The notes below the pieces were generated by a model. It had not been told where the DNA came from. It saw only the letters and a list, made by a program, of their open reading frames with translations, and searched no databases. Both the position numbers and the translations under genes were made by a program. Positions 1-13,400 of a stretch of DNA of 64,000 nucleotides are shown here, piece by piece. Origin of the DNA: Procambarus clarkii (lineage: Eukaryota > Arthropoda > Malacostraca > Decapoda > Cambaridae); contig NC_091160.1 of NCBI RefSeq assembly GCF_040958095.1, positions 36,842,165 through 36,906,164 on the forward strand, written 5' to 3'. Numbering within the stretch: the stretch's first letter is position 1; every line of letters starts with the position of its first letter.

Positions 1-908
1 CCATCCGGCGCCTTTTACAATCTGGCCCATGTGTGTGACATTGTACTCTGGATAACATACGCAAAATTGTGATATCGGGAATTGTTTTAAATTCCGTCCC
101 ACGCACTCGCAGCCTCGCTTTATCAACAACGGCGAAGTGCTCGTTATGTCAAAGTGTTTCCATTCATAAACGAGGTTTGGTGGGTAGATTAACGAACATT
201 TTGCGTTTGTTAAGAACGGCTTGCACTAACACACGCCACACACAAAATAACCAAGAATTAAATTTGGGTTGACTAGCAACGATTTGGATAAAATAATTAG
301 TTTGAGGTTCCAGAGGTAAGGAGGGCAGAGAGCCAACCAGTGTGGCGTCGACGCCCGATGTGAGTGGAGGTGGACGCTGCGCGGGCTGGTGGTAACGTTC
401 CTGGAGGCGAAGTGAATTTAAAGTTTTTGAAATTGCGTCATATTTCAATTGCGATTGAGTACGCTACGGTAATATCGTGGTTTACCTTTTATCTTGTTCA
501 AGCTGTATATATCTCAATATTAAGCCCTTTAAAGCGTTACTAACGGCTTAGCAAGAATTTGCATGGACACTGTAAATTTGTCTTCATTGCGTTTAATTAG
601 GAATTTCCTTGCAATAGTTGTCGAGAACATTGAGCACGAAGTCAACAGGGCGACATCAACTTGAGATGGATGATTCCAACAGGCTGGTGATGTCAGTCCA
701 TCACAAATGAAACCGAAATCAGTTTCTCGTGAAGAGATTTGCAAGTGCAGTTACTTAAGATAGTCATCATATGTGAGCTTATAATTTTAGGGTAACTGAC
801 GGTTAAAAATGAGCCATAGTAATAAAAGGTGATACTCAAAGGCTAGCAAAAAGCTCTACGACAATTAATGTGTACCGTACTAGACGTAAACGATAGTCAG
901 CCACCGTA

Positions 909-1456
909 ATGTGTTGGCTAGGAGTGTTGGCACTAGTGTTGGTGAGTGCCGCAAGCAGTGCCAGCTCAGGAGTGCCTCGCCTTGGTGATGGCCGCCAGGT
1001 GCCCCAGCCGCTCATGGGAACTGTTGTGATACCCGCCATTCCCTCTACCTTCCCGTTTATAGAATTCACAGACTACGGCATCCAGAGTCACCTCGCGCCT
1101 CTCGCTGAACCACCACACCTTAATAAGGGCCTAGTAGAGTCGTCTCATCGATCAGGAGACAAGAACTCAATTATGGAAGGATCTGTTCCCATTAACGCTT
1201 ATCTTGATCCATTGAGTGGCCTTGCTCGCCACTCTGAGAGCCCAGCACCCCACCGACCTCTGGTTCCTGTTGGTGGTTCTGTGGGGGCAACACGTACAGC
1301 TACCAGGAAGGAAGCCCTGCTGCCGAGGTACTCTGGTGGGGCCGAGAGGTTTGGAGGATACGGTGGGATGCCCTTCGGTATTCTTGACCCGACAGAGGAG
1401 GATGTGGCTCAACAAGGTACGCTGCAAGCTGCCTTACACACACTGTGGGCTCACAG
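909..1456 (+). CDS. Gene 1 exon 1 (signal peptide, Pro/Ser/Gly-rich)
   Basis: ATG at 909 is chosen because it opens a signal-peptide-like hydrophobic stretch. Two donors are possible, after 1416 (GTACGC) and after 1456 (GTAAGA); only the second leaves phase 2, which exon 2 requires. The exon encodes residues 1-182 plus two bases of Arg183. No upstream 5' UTR exon could be recognised in 1-908. Confidence 0.8.
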
Positions 1457-4400
1457 GTAAGATAATATGCCGTTTAGTGTGTAGATAACGTTACAATACT
1501 TAGTCATTTGGAAGGGCCCTATTGATCTATACAAACCAAACTCGCTCGGCAATTCCACAATCTGTGGAATCATATCATGGAAAATACTATGATCTGGTAT
1601 TTTCTTAAAATCTGCAGTTCTCAAAGCCGTATTTACCAAGTTTGTTTTTAAAGACTCTAAACTTAGATAATTCTTATCCATTGTTTCACAAGAACTGGAG
1701 CAATGCCGCAGGCCTGTTGGCCCATACTAGGCGGGTCCAATTAATCCACCCTCTCGGCTATACAATATATTCTAGAAGGATGTGAAACTGCTTATGCTAA
1801 TAATGCTAGCTGTTACTCCATACCACTCGTCCACAACCTTATTCTCAAGTCAGTACTTGTATGCCTCCTGAAACGTAATTTCTACAGTTTGTACCCCACT
1901 GTTTCGGATTAGGACTTGTACTGTTTCAGAACCCTGTTGATGCTTTTTATCTGCTTGACAAAATCTGGATCATATCCTTCACCCTGCGAGTGCAAATGTT
2001 TCCTAGTGTTCCTAGGAAACTAGCACGCCTTGTCCTCTTTCTCCATACATTTAGTAGTACTTATCATACATCCTAATACTGCTTTATTTCATGCATTGTC
2101 TCGCCTCGGGTTGCTGCTAACAGGGTTCTGTAATAAGACTGCGCACTGTCGAGGCCATGAATCCTGTAAGTTTGTCGAAGCTCTAGACCAACGACTGACC
2201 TTCCCCAGGATGTTACCAGGATGAACCCCACAACAGATGCTTGTTTACTGCTAAGTCAGTACAGGCGTCTGCTGTATACCATCTAGCTCGTCCTCTCGAA
2301 TTCTCATCCAGTACGTCCTCATCACATTTTGATCTCCTTAGGGCAAAAACTAATTTACGGGCTATTCATGCCCGTGCCACCTCTTGGGTGGCTTAATCTT
2401 TATCAATCAATCAAAAACTAATGTACTAAAAGTCATAACGGCTGGCAAAATTGACGTGGTCACGTTTTCTATTCGTACGACCTCGTTTAGGTTAGGTTCG
2501 GGCAATTTAGTACATAACGCACGTGTTCGTCACTAAAACTTTCACTCTGTCTCGCACACATATATTAATTGTTACTCAACAATTGTTACTCAATAATTGT
2601 TACTCGTTACTCAACGACCGGGGGAGCCGGTCGGCCGCGCGGACAGCACGCTGGACTTGTGATCCTGTGGTCCTGGGTTCGATCCCAGGCGCCGGCGAGA
2701 AACAACGGGCAGAGTTTCTTTCACCCTATGCCCCTGTTACCTAGCAGTAAAATAGGTACCTGGGTGTTAGTCAGCTGTCACGGGCTGCTTCCTGGGGGTG
2801 GAGGCCTGGTCGAGGACCGGGCCGCGGGGACACTAAAAAGCCCCGAAATCATCTCAAGATAACCTCAAGATAACCAACAAGATTTCAGGCCAACCATTTG
2901 GGCTGGACGGTAGAGCTGGTCTTGCTTCATGCAGGTCGGCGTTCAATCCCTTGACTGTACAAGTAGTTGGGCACCATTCCTTTCCCTCGTCCCATCCCTA
3001 ATCCTCATACCGTCCAGGTACTATATAGTCGTAATGGCTTGGTGCTTTCCCCTGATAATTCCCCCCTCTCTCCAGCGCCACAAAGCATATCAGCATACTA
3101 AACAGTTCCATGCTCAATAAGATAAGAACAAGACTTCAGTCGTTACAGATTCAGCACCGCTCCTTTGCCAGGTAAGTCCACTACGGGCTCACCATAGCCC
3201 GTGCTACTTGGAACTTGTTCTGAGTAGCTGAATCTATAACAACAAGGCAACATTCAGTCGTTAATTGTTTCTTCCATGTGGAGGGCACAAATGTCCGCTA
3301 CACCATACCGTGCTCTCAATATTGTTTATCACCTTGTGTACACTTGTACAATCATGTAATGGTTATACCGCGTGCTGTGTGGCAATGATCGCGCATCATA
3401 CCTCGTACTATGAATTATCATACGCCACATGCGTGAGGTAATTGGAGTTCCTCCTTGCCACCATCTTTTCGCCTCGGGCGGCGTCTCCCTGAGGTAACGG
3501 AGCCATGACAGGTACACTACCTACTGTTCTTGCCCGAAACGCATTGCGTAATAGTGGCTTTAGGCATTGTATGTACTAGCTCTATCTATATATCAATCCA
3601 TTAATGTAACATCACTTGTATGTATATACCTTACCTGAATAAACATCTGAATCTGAATCTGAATCTGTTGCTGCTTCTCAACCGGCCCTCGCCTGCAAGA
3701 TCCTCCATCCCGACCACACACAACATACTCCCCGCTGTTGCCTACACGCCTCGCAGTTTTTATACGTGAAATGTAATATAACCAAATGGATATAAATGAG
3801 GTTTAAATATCGTCACAAAAGCGCACGAACTCTTAAACAATGTATATAAACTATAGATTCAGGAAAGACCTGGGTAAATACTGGTTTAGAACCAAGATTG
3901 TTAATTTATGTAACAAGTTACCGAGTAACGTAATATGCATGGGCTTGCTGTAATGTTTCAATGGTAGTTAGACATGCACATGGAGTTTGGATTTATATAG
4001 ATACGAGCTGCATTGTATGAGCCAACATGCCTTTTTCAGTTTCCTTAGTTATCTAGGTCAAATTTACAATAGTGGAAGAAAGAAGACGTGATCCGGAATA
4101 TACAATACGAAAGTGTATCTAAAGCGCACCATACTTAGATTGAGCAGTAGTGTAAGGACATTGTCTGGAATCCCTAGAAGCAACTAACCAAAAGGGATGA
4201 GGAACCATTTAAGTGTTAAGGTAATACACAATAAACCTGTATGACTCAAAATAAATGGATCAGTCACCACAATCCGTACTGTCATTCCATCCAGCGGTCG
4301 ACCCCAAAGACGCATTTATAAATCTTAACATTCTTCATTGAAAACTAACTTTTCTCAAATATAAATTATTATTATATATTAGCATATTGTGCATATTTAG

Positions 4401-7400
4401 GCACTGGTTAGGTCAGGTGGTTTAGGTTCTGTTGGCAATTATTTGTATTTGTAGTTCGTGGGTGAAGCATTTATCGCGTTGAGTCGAACAAAATTCGTCA
4501 GTGAAGCACTTGTTCCAGAAGTGTTCGGACGTCATCAGTTGAATCGTGTGTAAACCGTTTTTCATTCATAAACAGGGGGTTTGGTGGGTGCATGCAGCCC
4601 GTCCTCCAAACAGATCCAAAAGTGATTCCATCCACCCCCAAACCCCCTGTTTATGAATGAAAAACGGTTTACACACGACTCACAACTGATTTCGTTCGAA
4701 CACTTCGGAACAAGTGCTTCACTGACGAATTTTGTTCGAACCACAACGCTGTAAATGCTTCACCCACGTACTACAAATACAAATAATCGCCAACAGAACC
4801 TAAACACCTAACCTAACATAACCTATGCCTATATATGCTAATATGTTATAATATTAATTTATATTTGAGAAAATTCATGTTTTGAATAAACAGCATATAC
4901 AAATTTATTAATTTGTCTGTGGGGTCGACTGCTGGATGGAATGGACCGAGTCTAGAACGGGTTGGTGCATGGAATCACTTTTGGGTCTTTGTTTGGAGGA
5001 CGGGCTGAATATTTCAACCCGTCCTAGACTCCAGTCCATTACATCCAGCGGTCGACCCCACAGACGCATTCATAAATTTTAACATGCTGTTCATTCAAAA
5101 CAGGAATTTTCTCAAATATAAATTAATATTATAATATATTAGCATATTGTGCATAAATAGGCATAGGTTAGGTCAGGTGTTTAGGTTCTGTTGGCGATTA
5201 TTTGTATTTGTAGTACGTGGGTGAAGCATTTACAGCGTTGTGGTTCGAACAAAATTCGTCAGTGAAGCACTTGTTCCGGATATGTTCGAACGTCAGCAGT
5301 TGTGAGTCGTGTGTAAACCGCTTTTCATTCATAAACAGGGGGTTTGGCGGGTGCATGGAATCACTTTTGGATCTTTGTTTGGAGGACGGGCTGGAATATT
5401 TACAGCGTTGTAATTCGAACAAAAGTTGTCAGTGGAGCACTTGTTCCGGAAATGTTCGGACCTAATCAATTGAGTCGTGTGTAATCAGTTTTTATTCATA
5501 AACAGGGGGGTTTGGAGGGTGCATGGAATCACTTTTGACCTTTGTTTATGAGAACGGGCTGCATCATTGCACTCAGAGTGCAAACTCTAGGAGCAGGAAC
5601 TGGGACATAATCTCCCACACACCACCGAATGCCCAGTTATCAGACCATTCAGACCCGTTGGCATGAGGTACCTGGAGCTTTGTAATTACTTTATTCACTC
5701 TCGTGTTCTTGATGATATCCTCATAATGCACCCAGAGTTTGCCAATGCAGACTACTTATCATATGCCTCTGTATGACTAATCATCCTGTGTGATGGGAAT
5801 TTTTAGCATCACGTGGCTATTTTTTTGACACACTGTACTCCCCCTTCATATAGTCTAGGGTAGCTGCACAAATGCAGATGTACCTAAATGTGTTAATAGA
5901 TTAAAAAAAATTGCTTCAGTCGAGACAGTTGGAACATTATGTACGGAACATGAGCGTGTAGTCAGCACACACAAAATGTCGAGTAAATTTTACAAAATGT
6001 TCACATGACAGCCTTCAAATTTGTTAAAATTGTCTAATTAAGATGCGTTGTTGAATATTTAGTCTGTGTTCTCATTGGCTCAGGTTGCAGTTACAAAATG
6101 GTTATTATTATTATTAACATCTTTATTGACAAAATTAATTACAATTTTGCCTAATCTGAGGATTTTGATAGGTCTTATTAAAGTGAGGATAATGCTAGTA
6201 TTCACTGTCACGCAGGACAGAGGGTCATACATACAAAATGGTCATTGTTTTCGTACCACCCTGCATTGTCCCTGTAATTTAGAATACAGAAAAGTTACTG
6301 TAGTTCCTAATATGAGTATTATCTTAACGTAAGGAAAAAAAACAAGAATGCTGGTACTAAGTAACGGAATATATTATCGGTCGTTCTGCTCTCAATATCC
6401 AGGCAGCGAGCCGTGTTGACACCCTCGCCTTCACCGCCTTAGTCACACGCCACCGTCAACTAGCCTATTCTCGCGAATTGAATAACATTAAATTTAAACC
6501 AGTTTAGTCTAAACAGAAGACCACTGTAGTCATCTATTCAAGAGGCTGATCCTTATTAATCTGATCCTTATTAGTCTGAAAGACCATTAATATTCCGGTG
6601 TTACTAATTCCACTAAAACTCCGGAATTTAGATGTTCTGGGAGTGTCATATTGATGCGACACTCGCAAAGCATGTGATACATGTGAGGATAGTTTGTGGG
6701 GTTACTTTACGACACGTAAAGTACCCTGTACCTTGTAAAGTACCGTATGAAGTACCTTGATTCCTTGTTTATACGTTAATGATTAAACTTTAAATGAGGA
6801 AATTCGCTAGAACCTATACACTAGACGATTAATTAAGGGGTTTAGGTGGGACCCAAGAGCCGCAGTTCAACAACACTCCCTCCCCCCCCCCCCCTCTGCA
6901 AGAACAATAGAAGTAGTAGTAACCCCCACATTACCCAGTTACTGCAACATAATTATAATTAGGTATATCTTTTTACCCTGTTACTGCAACATTTATTTAT
7001 TTTTTATTTTATTTATATATACAAGTTGTTACATTCTTGTACAGCCACTAGTACGCGTAGCATTATTATAAATTATTATTACTATAACATTATTATAAAG
7101 ATACGCTGTAAGGAATTGTAATGATATTTCTACCTACCTCTGTTCCCATGTCTTAAACACAAATCTTGTATAAACAACTTAAATAACTTGATATCGTTCC
7201 TCTAACTTGTAGCAGTCTTGTTTGAAAACCATAGTTACAGTAGTGTTTACCTGTTAATATATGTATAATATTAATCTTGGTAAAAAAATCGCTCAAATAT
7301 AAAGGTAGATGTATATTTGCTGGTTTAAGGTTTAATATAGAAACTTCTGCGACCTTTACGTAACACTTTTCATTTTCCCTCTAGTTAGATTTTCATAGTA

Positions 7401-10400
7401 TTGTCAGTTCTAGTTTCTTCCTTGACTCAATGTAGGCCAAAGTTTGAAAGATAATAAATTATTAATTGTTGAATTAATTCTGAAGTTCTTAAGACCGCCT
7501 AAAATAATGTAATGTTAAAATATATATCTTAGTTTGTGACGCTTGCTACTCGTACGCCTTGTCATCGTTTAAGTTAATGAACCTTGTACGACATTGAAGC
7601 ATACAACCATAACTGAATCAGCATGTATTTCTAAATGTTGACTAGAGGACAGGTACTGGGTAGTCACCTATCAGTGACTACGGGGGAGTGAGAATGTGAG
7701 ATCTTGATTTTTAACGTTTTCAGTATTTTTTCTTGGAGCCAATTTTATAAACAACTTTAACAGACTCTTCTTTGAATGGATTCCACTTGCTGACCACTCA
7801 TACAGAGTGGTCCTGCATCTCTTCCACTCATTTGTACTTTTTTTTCAGGGATATTCCTGCGCGGGCCCTAAGCCTCCGGCTGGCCCACTAAGTGTTGCTT
7901 GTTTCTGTTTTACTTGGGCGGAGTATGAGTATTTATGACTCGTATGGTCGCTTCAGTAAGAATTTGTCCCATGTTTTAACAACTTCTGCTCTGTTGAATC
8001 CAAGTTGAAATCTTAAATGGGTTTGTAACTCTGCAAAGTGTTAGATAATGTTCCAGTGGTTTGTAGGGCATTTCTCCACAGTGCTGACATTTCCTCTCAT
8101 CTTCTGGAACCCGTAAGCCTATTTCCCATTCACATGGGTATCCTAGCCTGATGCGATGTAAGTGTACTTCTGTTGCTCTACTGTTACCTTTCATTAAAAT
8201 AAGTGGTTCGTAGTTGGTTGAATTTTTGTTCCAACCCGCAGATCCTGATGTTGCAACTGCTGTGTCGTGGTCACTGTACATATTTTGCATTGTTCTGTTT
8301 CATATTACTTTCTTAATCTGTGATAGACTCTGGGTATGTAAATGTCTACGTTCCTTCTCTGACGTCCCCTTGTCCTATTTAATTTAAATGGGCTTTCTTT
8401 GTCTATTTCCCTGAAGATTTTGTATGGCAAAATCATGTTAACATTAATTTTATTAAACTAACCAGGATTAGTTTCTTCAAACTTTACAACATAAAATTTT
8501 TGTAAGATTTTAAATGGTAAAATAAATGTCGTAGTAGTCGATATGGCGTTCTACCGGTAAAATACCGGTAATGGGTATTATCGTACTTATGGCATATTAT
8601 CAGAAATCTAACATGTCCATCTCTTGTGATAAATGTTCTTAATTTTGACAAGTCATTTTGGATGACGTTGGCACTTGGAGTGCTCAGCTGGGCCAGATTC
8701 ACGAAGCAGTTACGCAAGCACTTACGAACCTGTAAATCTTTTCTCAATCTTTGGCGGCTTTGTTTACAATTATTACAGTTAATGAGCTCCGAAGCACCGG
8801 GAGGCTGTTTATAACAATAACAACAGTTGATTGACATGTTTTCATGTTTGTAAACTGTTTAATATATGTAAACAAAGGCGTCAACGATTGAGAAAAGATG
8901 TACACGTTCGTAAGTACTTGCGTAACTGCTTCGTGAAACTGGCCCCAGGATTGGGAGACCCGTCACCTGTAGCCACCTGCCACACGTAACGGTAACCCAA
9001 CTGATCCTGACAACAACTCCCACAGTCTGGTGGACGTTTTGTACAGTAGGAACTGGGACATGATCTCCCACACATCACCGAATGCCCAGTTATCGAGCTT
9101 TGCACTTACTGTACTTTATTCACTTGTGTTCTTGAGGATATCCTAATATTGCACCCAAAATTTGCCAATGCAGGCTATTAAACGTATGACTAACCAACCT
9201 GCGAGATGGGGGGACTTTAGTATCACTGCTGCCTTATTCACTCTTGTTCATGGTGATATCCTCATAATGCACCTAGTGTTTGCCAGTGCAGACTACATAT
9301 CACGTGCCTTTTGTATGACTAACCCTCCTGTGTGATAGCAGTTTTGAGCATCACGAAGCTAGTTTTTTGACACGCTGTACTCCCCTTCATATGGGTAGCT
9401 GCACAAATGCAGATGTACCTAAATGTGTTGATAAAAAAAATAGATAAGTTGATCGTTTTTTTTCTCTCTCCCCAATTTTAAACCATTTAGAGTTCTTCCG
9501 TAGTTGAAAACGCCTGAAACCTATTATGCGACACGAAAACAATTCCGGCTCACCCATAAGATGCGGTATATAGGGACAATAATAGACTAAACACAAAACT
9601 CAATCTTTGAGTTGCAATATGTTGATAAATTGCGAATAAGCTGGTGAAACAGTTTTAGTTAAATGTAACAATTTCACCAATGTGTTAACTTTGAACTAAA
9701 AGTTTGGTTAGGGTTAGGATGTTCCTAGGAGCATTTCCCAGCGCCTCTCACAGGGTGGATCTGTGGTTGATTGTTCAATAAATCCCTGAACTGTATGTTT
9801 GACAAATCTCTCCCCCTGTCCATGGAGGACAGAAGAAAATGTATATATGTGGTTACTATTGTAAATGTGTGGCCACGTCTGTGGTAGAAAATAATAATAA
9901 AAAAAACGGGGTGGACATCAGTCTTTTACAAATGAATTAAACTAAACAAATATCTTAATTATTTTGAGCAGAGTTGTGCTGGCCAGCTGTTAAAAATAGT
10001 CGGAGATAATTTGTCTCAATGTCTACTAACCCACTAATCGAGAATTTTCAAAGTTAACGTTGTCCACCATTTAAAGTATTTAGCCTAACCCGGCAGTTAA
10101 ATAAATAGCTGAATACCATATGGTCCATTTTGCACGGCAGCTGGTGTGGGCGCTCACGGACGCCTTGTGTTATAACTGTCTCGTGGTTTGTAGTAAGACA
10201 AGCTAGCGAAACTTTTTAGTTGCTGGAAGGAAGTGGCTACATTGAACCCATGCTGAGTCTGTGGATGGTTCCCATTGTCTCCATTTAGAGGCATACTAAC
10301 AAAAAACTCTAAGAGGTCTTTTTTGTCAGAATAGTTGTTAATATAGAAACAAGAAAAGTGTCCTGCTGCAGCAGGAGTTAAACATAAAAATTCTAACAAC

Positions 10401-13400
10401 GTAGATTAGGTGTTTAGGTTCTGTTGGCGATTATTTGTATTTCAAGTACGTGGGTGAAGCGTTTATAGAATTGTGGTTCGAACAGAGGACATGAACGAAG
10501 CACTTGTTCCTGAAGTGTGTCATCAGTCGAGAGTTGCGTAAACCGCTTTTCATTCATAAACAGGCGGGGATTGACGGCTGGATCGATTGATTGATTGAAG
10601 ATTAAGCCACCCAAAAGGTGGCACGGGCATGAATAGCCCGTAAACGCGGCTGCATCAACAAGCTTGGATCTTTATATGCGAGGACGGGCTGGGCCAGGAC
10701 TACTTGTACTATTACTTTACTTTATTTTACTTTACCATTTTACCATTACTTTACTAGTAATTACACAAATGCTATGCCGTAGACATAATTCGAACGCGAT
10801 GTAGTTTGACCTCCAGCGCAATGTCCGTATAAAGGACATTGCGCTGAATGGACATATAAAAGCCCTCACTGCTGTTGGTGGAAGTGCTGTAGTCATAACA
10901 AGCGACGTCTTTGAGTCTAACTGGGCTTTCATGCAGAATATTCAGCCTTATTTTATATTCATGAATAAATTAATTACCCATCCCCCATGTAGTGAAAGTG
11001 ACATTAGAGTCCATCCCCAGCGAAGCAAGACATGTTCGAGTAGCGATGAATCAACGTTTTAGTTTAGTTCATTTATTATGCACCCCATACCCATCTTGTG
11101 GGCGGTAGTGGAAAGGGTTACTGAGGCACATAATGGGCTCAGGGACTGAATCAACGTCGTGTGCCCGCTGGGTCCTGGAGCCTAATAAAGTCGTGACTGA
11201 TAATTCTGATGTATAGTTAGAATTGTCACAAATTTGAAAAAAAAGACATTAGAGCTATTTTCCATGCAGTACTTGCCTTTAAACATTATAAGAATAGTCG
11301 AAATAATTGTATCATCCATAAATGCACTGGATTTGTCAAGCTGTATAACTGTAATGATAAAATAGTTAGCAAAAACATCACAAAGGGATAATTTGAATCA
11401 CTAATGAACAGCTTACGCAAATACACCAATAATATACATCAGTATATAAATCACGTGTTTATTTTCGTGATATACACACATCAGTATATAAATGTAAATA
11501 AATCGGTATTATGACATTCGTCACTAGTTTTTTGTTACATTTGTTGCAGAAATGATGTCTATATTACCCTTGAAGAGACGGGGCCCGCTGCCGTCAACCG
11601 TGCTTGGCTGGATATACTGAACACCCACCATCCACACACCACCACTCATCATCGTGCAGACGACCAAAGTCCTGCTGCAAGCTCCACCAAACACTTCGGT
11701 CACAACCACAGTTACGAAGGCTCCCCTGTGGGTGTGGCACATGTTCCTGCCACACCAAAACCTTCGAATTATGGTTCTGGAAAACTTTCAGGTGGACAGC
11801 ATCGACATTCATTAATCCTGGGTGGTCATTACACACTGCCCCATCCTCGCCAGACTCCTGTTGGAAGACATGGGATGGTTCGTGTAAGGCCACCACGGCC
11901 GGGGAATATCGAAGCAAATCCAGTTAGCATTGTGCCGAGCCCTGTAGGCTTTCAGATGATACAAGCATCGTCCAAGCAAGGAGGAAACGAGTTTACCCAG
12001 CCACCTCATAGTTCAGGAGTGTTTGGTTTAAAATCTACGTACCCAAAACATCATCAAAGATTGAAACAACGACCAAGTGGCTCCCAAGCACATCTTCAAA
12101 TGGTCAAGTAAGTATGATTACTTTAAATACTGATCTGGTATACATTTCCAGATTCTATAGTTTATACACACAAGTACAAGAATATTAGATTTCCAAATAG
12201 TCACGAAATTTGCCCGCTTGTCAGAGGGCAAAATTTGAACTTGCAAAGCTTCAAACTCCTGTTTGGCCATTTGCACTGTTACCCAACAGTACTCAATATG
12301 AATATCGCTGCTCATATCCTTAATACCAACATAAATTTCTTAAATCGTATGTTGTAACTATTCTTGCGTGCCAGTGCTTCATTAATCTATATAGTCCAAG
12401 ATTTTGCACTTTAATGGATAAACGTACTACTCCTGTTAGTCACTGACTCATTTCATCATGCATGTCCTTGGCCAATTTTATATAGTTGGATGATACTTTG
12501 TCAAACTACACATTTAATTTATACCTAGATTTTAAAAATGGTTCCAATTATGTTTCTAAATATGTCAGCCATGTGCTTTCCATGAGTAGTAGGTGATGCA
12601 TGGCAATGTCCTTGGTCAGATTGTGTAGCATTAATCAGTGTGACGTATGTTATGTGGACTCTTGACCCTCGAGCGGAGCTTCGTCCTAAAATGCTCACTT
12701 AAAATTCAACTTTCAACGGGTCTCCTCTCATTAATAAGAACGTTCTTTAAATTAATGGCTGTAAGAAGGCCCTAATGAGAGGATTCATTTGGAAAAGGAT
12801 TGAAGAGCTGCTGGGGTTTAACGCCAAATTAGATTGACTAAGAAACTCATATTTTTGTTTTTAATACTACAGAAAAGTCAGCTGTTTAGAACACCTTTCT
12901 GGGGTCTGCACGAATCGATCTTCAAAGGAAGTTATTCAGTTGGGGGTGAAGTTGTTTGATGGACTCCATGCTAAGATAATAATATCGATTGATAAATCTG
13001 TGAAGTGTTTAAGAGCTTGAAGTATTTTGGCCGGAACTGAAAGGAACTCCGTATAGTTGCCAAACACATGACCATTTAGCGGTAGTAATTCATACCATGA
13101 TGCAGCACATTAATGTTCAAAATATTAAAATGTCACCACCTGGCTGAGAAAAGGCGTGGATTACCAGGTCTCACAAGAATTCTTTTGGTGTATGTGTAAC
13201 TCTCAAGTCGTAACAACGGGACTGAATTATTGCAAATGAGACACCGCAAACGCTCCACACACGATGCATACTTTGTGAAGATGCTCACATGCAATTTCGC
13301 TGGGATGTACACACTAACAGGCAGGAATAATGAAAGTGACAGGTGCCAGAGAAGCTACTTCTACAACTCAACAACTCGGCCGACGTAGCACGTCGGTCAC

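Larger units (their letters stand above)
1457..11549 (+). other. Gene 1 intron 1, repeat-rich
   Basis: A 10.1-kb intron with no host coding exon that I can see. It holds two tRNA-derived SINEs, a large palindrome, several dispersed repeat fragments, a jockey-type LINE tail on the minus strand and a MITE; each is listed separately. Remaining stretches (for example 5840-6830, 6910-7840 and 9440-10400) are AT-rich and show nothing assignable. Confidence 0.6.

Noticed and set aside
2617-2690. A genuine tRNA gene
   Set aside because: The B-box is good but the rest does not fold as a complete tRNA and is joined to a SINE body seen elsewhere.
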